From positions 333,972,302-334,036,301 of the forward strand of contig NC_081413.1 in the NCBI RefSeq assembly GCF_030272615.1: 64,000 nucleotides of DNA, in the 5' to 3' direction. A program made the position numbers and the translations under genes. Below are positions 59,825 through 64,000 of this stretch, piece after piece. This DNA comes from Cryptomeria japonica (lineage: Eukaryota > Streptophyta > Pinopsida > Cupressales > Cupressaceae). The notes beneath the pieces were generated by a model that saw nothing but the letters and a program-made list of their open reading frames with translations, ran no database searches and was not told the DNA's origin. How positions within the stretch are numbered: position 1 is the first letter of the stretch; each line of letters begins with the position of its first letter.

Positions 59825-60536
59825 GGTCAGATAATAAGTTTAATTGGAGTGGGAAATGGTCCGATCCTAATAAGGGGAGAGGCTCTGCCTTCAGGGAGTA
59901 ATTTAGCTCTGAGAGCCCACCGTAGATAAAGAACCTATCAAGTTTCTCTGCAATATTACAAAAACCAGATCTTCTATTGTTCCAGGTGAAGGCATTCACT
60001 GCCGTTTGGATTTCCAACAGGGAATTCCTATTGATCCAAAGATTGAAATCTACAGCTGAAGGAGGGAGCTTGCTTCTTCCTCCTCTCTTGTCTGATACCT
60101 TGGTGATGGCATTGAAATCTCTGCCAATGATACTTAGGTCATTCGGGAAACTTCTTAGGAAGGACTCAAGTTCCTTCCATACCTTCACCTTAACCTTATT
60201 CTGGATAGGGCCATACACGTTAATCAGTTTGAATCTAAGGTTATTTTTATAACTTACTACCTCCCCTCCTATCCAATTTTGCTTAATCTTTAAAGGTGTA
60301 AACGAAAGGGTTCTAGAATCCCAAATGATAGCTAAACCCCCTGAGGCGCCTATGGCCGGGGAGTGTTTTAGTTGTCTAACCCCTAGTATTTGCTCAAAAA
60401 GGGAAATCTCAGATGCATTCATTTTTGTTTCTTGAATTAACATTAAGTCAGGTTTAGAATCAAAGATACAACGCTTTAAGATGTGTTGTTTGTTAGGAGC
60501 ATTCAGACCCCTAACATTCCATGTTATGATTTTCAT
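59814..60536 (-). CDS. LINE AP-like endonuclease domain (L3)
   Basis: 241 codons without a stop, starting MKIITWNVRGLN at 60536. Exonuclease/endonuclease/phosphatase fold residues: Asn in WNVRG, Glu in LIQETK, NVYGP, a GRDFNA box (usually GGDFNA), LDRFF and SDHFPL with the catalytic His. The Asp and Asn of the box are kept. It nicks target DNA to start integration. Its ATG overlaps the ORF1 stop as ATGA. The next domain continues in a shifted frame near 59820. Confidence 0.8.
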   Translation of the reverse strand: MKIITWNVRGLNAPNKQHILKRCIFDSKPDLMLIQETKMNASEISLFEQILGVRQLKHSPAIGASGGLAIIWDSRTLSFTPLKIKQNWIGGEVVSYKNNLRFKLINVYGPIQNKVKVKVWKELESFLRSFPNDLSIIGRDFNAITKVSDKRGGRSKLPPSAVDFNLWINRNSLLEIQTAVNAFTWNNRRSGFCNIAEKLDRFFIYGGLSELNYSLKAEPLPLLGSDHFPLQLNLLSDHAP

Positions 60537-62135
60537 GGCTCTGTGGGGAGGAACTTCCCCTCCCCTACATTAAAAAGAGTAGATATTTTGGACTGACCTC
60601 TAGCTTCTCCATCCTTTAATCTCAGTTCAACAAGGGATCTCCTACCCCTTCTTTTACTAAATCTAGCACAGTTCGGAGAGTCTTTGCTTTTATCAGAGCA
60701 GAGAATGCCTAGGGTGTTAGGTTGTTGATTTTCCAAGTTCTCTGATGCTATAAAGAGTTCCTCTGTTTCTAAGTTAACTTTGGTAATATTTACTAAATTA
60801 TTAACAAGGAGATCCCTTTGTCTTTCCAATTCCTCATCATCAACAAATTGATCCATAATGTCGTTTACTACTTCTTCCCCTATAAAGTTGGCAATGATGT
60901 TAACTTCCTTAGACACGCGATCACTCTTAGATACTACAGTTGTAACAGGGTCATCTCTTAGTGATGAAGGGTGAGCTTCTTCCCCCAGAGGGACCTTCAA
61001 ACATGAGACTAGGGAGAATGGTTGATTCTATCGGGAAGCCCTTGCTGGGTCATGGGGAGGATTATATTTCTCTTTTGATAGTGCTGGGATGATGAGATTC
61101 CGAAGAGGGGAGGGCCTTGAGGGGCTCTCTCTCTCTAGTGGGATAAGAGAGCATGATGGTAACATATTTGTTATACCAGGCTATTCTTTCTGGGGGAGCC
61201 ACTCACTAATTTCCCCCTCTTCCAAGTCTCGGTCCCTAAGAGAAGGGTCACCTATAGGGGGGTTGACAAAAGGCAGTGGTTGGGGAGGAGAATATAAGGT
61301 CTTAATAGGGGATCTCTGATGGCACAGGTCTGCGGTAAGGTGATTAGTGCTAATATTATTAAAACCCTCAATGGAGAAACCCCCTCCTTCCACAAATTTG
61401 ATTGGAATGATGCTCGACTTGGGAAATGATTTAGGGAAAACATTTTTAAAGGGTGTCTTCCTTGGCATATTAACTTTGAAAGGACCATTATAGAAGGGTT
61501 AGGCATAGATTATTGCATTTTAGTATTACGGGTTCTATAGTTTTAATGTTAATATCCATGTTAACAATTAGAAGATAGTTAAAGAAGCTTAGGGCTGATT
61601 TTTTAACTTCTACAAATTTACCTATTTTGTTCCCTAAAATTCTTAAAAAATGATTGTTTCGTAATTCTACAAGAAATTTTTCAAGTGAAATAGCTCTATT
61701 GACCATGCATGAATTTAATTGAGAAGGATGAAAGAGGGTTTTCCATTCCCAACAGTCAAACCCTAAGCCCATGAACTTTAATAAGCCCTCGTTTAGCAGG
61801 GAATTTCTTAAATTTTGATTACCGCATTCAATAGCTAAGAAATGATCAGGAAGGATGTCAATTTTTACTTGGTTATTGAGAGAAGACACCACCCAATTGG
61901 CGATTTGTTCAGTCAGGATCCCCCAACCTTTCCATCATGCAAAAAATATTCTGTCATTGCAATGCATTTGATACTTATCCAATGTTTGGGTATCAATATC
62001 AATGATCATCCCGCTGGGACTAGCTTTTGGTGGTTTGCCCAAGGGCTTTCGAGGAAAGCGAACGAAAGCCGAGGGCCTGTTTGACCGGTTAGGTTTTACA
62101 GAACCTTCCTTCCAGCCAAGGTTGGGATTTTGCAT
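60533..62135 (-). pseudogene. LINE ORF1, DUF4283-like RNA-binding protein (L3)
   Basis: Starts MQNPNLGWKEGSV at 62135. One frame to 61488 with a stop at 61935: DRIFFA, then WKGWGILTEQIANWVV, LAIECGNQNLRNSLL and NHFLRILGNKIGKFVEV, resembling the DUF4283 domain of plant LINE ORF1 proteins. The C-terminal part (61468-61181 and 61000-60533) is in a second frame and is Ser/Pro/acid-rich. No zinc knuckle is seen. It ends FLPTEP with TGA overlapping the endonuclease ATG. Probably binds LINE RNA. Confidence 0.7.
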
Positions 62136-62455
62136 GAGGCAAATTGATTGCCCTACTGCCTTGTTATTTCTGCACCTTACCTGCCAGTTTCGATCTCAAC
62201 CTTTGAGCAAAGGAAGGGGAGCCCTAACCGAAACAACCAGAGAATACTTTGTTTTTGCAAAGAAAGATTCTTGCTCGAAGGTTCGAGATTTTACCCTGCT
62301 AAGTTCATCTGACCCAGTGTGATTAGCTAGAACAACAAACTGATTTTCATAGCCTATGTGAATACCACGTAGTGGATAAGGTTGCTCGCAAAGAAATGGT
62401 AATGTCTTGTATCTGCTTTTCGCATGCAGAGCCATGGCGAGATGATTTATCATTA
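62136..62455 (-). other. 5' untranslated region of LINE L3 (probable)
   Basis: GC-richer than the flank and open from 62453 to 62196 on the minus strand (MINHLAMALHAKSRYK), but this frame stops before ORF1. It may be leader or an N-terminal extension lost to mutation. Confidence 0.35.
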
Positions 62456-63180
62456 TACAATATAAGATTGCGAAGATATTATTATTTAATTATTTGTTTA
62501 TTTATTTATACTATTTTGTGTTTAACATTTATTAGGGCATTTGATTTATTTATTTTATTTATTAGCTCTTTTCTATTTTATTTATTGATTAATGGGTTTA
62601 TTTATTATTTATTATTGTTGTTTATTCTTTTACGCATTTGTTTATTTATTATTTACCTTATCTACCCTCTTTTATTATTGGCTATGAGAGTTAGAGATTT
62701 ACATAATATTATTTTATTATTATTCTCACCTTGAATTTGGGTAAGGTTGGTATGATTAATAATATTTTTAATTATTTTGATGTCGACCATGATGGGTTGT
62801 GGTTTTGGATTATTTTTTATATATTGAGTTCTCTGTGTTTTATTGGGGGTTGGCTTGCTGGAGATTATTTTCATTATTGTGAAATTCATGATTTGGCTTG
62901 GATTTGAATTTGGAATTGGAGCTTGGATTTGGGATTGTGCTTCGTTGAATTTTATTGTCCATTTTCTGCTATTACTAGGTTAGAGGGTTTATCCGTTTTT
63001 GCAATTATATTTTGAAAAGCTTGTTTGGAAAAGATTTTCTGTGGAAAATTTTTGGGTTGCTGAGAAATTTAAATAAATCAATTATATATGTGATGATTAG
63101 GATTATTGTAGTCTTTGGTTTACATTTTTGGAAATGCTTGCTATGAATTTTTGGGTGTTTGGGAGTTGTTGGTGTTGCGA
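62456..63180. other. AT-rich intergenic sequence
   Basis: TTATTTATT-rich at 62470-62660, similar to 45160-45620, then T/G-rich sequence. No gene recognised. Confidence 0.4.
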
Positions 63181-63600
63181 AAAATGTTGTTTAGTTTGTT
63201 ATGTATTCTGCAGTAATTGTTGTATGTATGATAAAACCCTATGTAAGCATCACAGTGTGGCAAAAATGTTGTTTAGTCCATTATATATTATGCAGTAAAT
63301 GTTGTATGTGCGACAGAACCCTATGTAAGCATCACAGTGTGGCGAAAATGATGTTTAGTCTGTTATGTGTTCTGTAGTAATTGTTGTATTTGTGACAAAA
63401 GCCTATGTAAGCATTGCAGTGTGGCAAAAACGTTATTTAGTCCGTTATCTGTTCTGCAGTAATTGTTGTATGCGCGACAGAACCCTATGTGAGCACCACA
63501 GTGTTGCGAATGTGCTGTTTAACCTGCTAGATGTTCTGCAGTAACTATTATATGCATGACAAAATCCTATGAATGTGTTGCAGAGTGTTGTAAACACATT
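63181..63600. repeat. 82-bp minisatellite, about five units
   Basis: Units start near 63181, 63262, 63344, 63426 and 63508, spaced 81-82 bases. Shared text: 'aaaaatgttgtttagt', 'tctgcagtaattgttgtat', 'gacagaaccctatgtaagc', 'cacagtgtgg'. The last unit is the most diverged. Confidence 0.9.
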
Positions 63601-64000
63601 GTTTGATTCTATACTATTGTGTTTGGATTTTTGAGTCACATTTTTGGTTAGGGTTTTGACTTTTTGGTTGACTTTTATTGATGGTTTTGGACTTCAAAGG
63701 CCTTGTACTGTCATTTCTGATGATTTTGGGCATTATGCTATTCCTTTTTGATGAATTTGAATCCTATTTGGGCTCCATCAAATATTTTTTCACTTGTCTA
63801 TTGAGGTATGGAATATTGATCCAGCAAGATGTATGCATCCCTTGTTGTTGAGGATGAGTATATGCAGCTCCAGTGAGAGGTTATGTTGTACCTCATTGTT
63901 GAGGACTATGTGGTATCATTAGATTCATATTCTTACCCTATTTGTGTTGTATCACTCTTGAGGCTTTCTTTATTGTTGCATTATGATGCTTTGAGCTTAT
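63601..64000. other. No recognised feature
   Basis: T/G-rich sequence up to the window edge with no ORF or repeat that I can identify. It may be a continuation of the same LTR-like repeat as the minisatellite. Confidence 0.4.

Larger units (their letters stand above)
56330..62455 (-). mobile_element. Nearly full-length LINE L3
   Basis: Minus-strand plant L1-type element: ORF1 62135-60533, ORF2 60536-56337 (endonuclease, RT, zinc-finger region, RNase H). ORF2 shifts frame three times and has stops at 58828, 57084 and 56673, so it is inactive, but every domain is recognisable. The 5' end is somewhere near 62455, where AT-rich sequence begins. Confidence 0.85.

Noticed and set aside
63181-63600. 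CRISPR-like array
   Set aside because: Units are 82 bases with continuous similarity and no unique spacers, in a plant nuclear context.

Overview
This window is intergenic DNA from a land plant nuclear genome. It consists almost entirely of retrotransposons inserted into and recombined with one another. I see no intact host gene, no rRNA or tRNA gene and no CRISPR array. The stacked Ty3/gypsy, Ty1/copia and LINE elements, long AT-rich spacers and LTR styles (a PBS beginning TGGCAC, LTR ends such as ...ACGACGCTACA) suggest a very large genome, perhaps a gymnosperm. That assignment is inference.

Layout. Positions 1-4040 hold the 5' leader and a 1.6 kb LTR of a minus-strand gypsy-type element (C). 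The same LTR block also closes a second minus-strand gypsy element (A, 4041-14033), which has gag, protease and an integrase C-terminus but no reverse transcriptase. Element A lies against the truncated 5' LTR of a plus-strand Ty1/copia element (F, 14034-36516). F carries gag, protease, integrase, RT and RNase H, all damaged. It is interrupted twice. Element D (15736-22365, minus) is a non-autonomous LTR element with an exact 5-bp target duplication. Element G (22526-32028, minus) resembles a solo LTR and itself holds gypsy element B (24435-31752, minus), a relative of A. From 36517 to 40769 there are degenerate LTR-like sequences. From 40770 to about 44480 lies element E, a distant relative of D with the same plan.

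The right third holds three minus-strand LINEs: L1 (about 45664-48540, 3' part only), L2 (about 52033-53834, RNase H plus a downstream ORF) and L3 (about 56330-62450, nearly full length: ORF1, endonuclease, RT, RNase H, with several frameshifts). Between them are TA microsatellites, a GC-rich palindrome array and a 183-bp duplication. The window ends with an 82-bp minisatellite at 63181-63600.

Most notable: (1) a hairpin with covarying stem and G/C-run loop at the U5 end of the LTRs of four copia-type families (D, E, F, G); (2) a long ORF of unknown function in D and E in place of pol; (3) an antisense plant-mobile-domain ORF in gypsy A and B; (4) a third ORF downstream of RNase H in the LINEs; (5) an array of near-perfect palindromes in the first LTR. 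Functions are inferred from motifs read by eye; no database search was possible.
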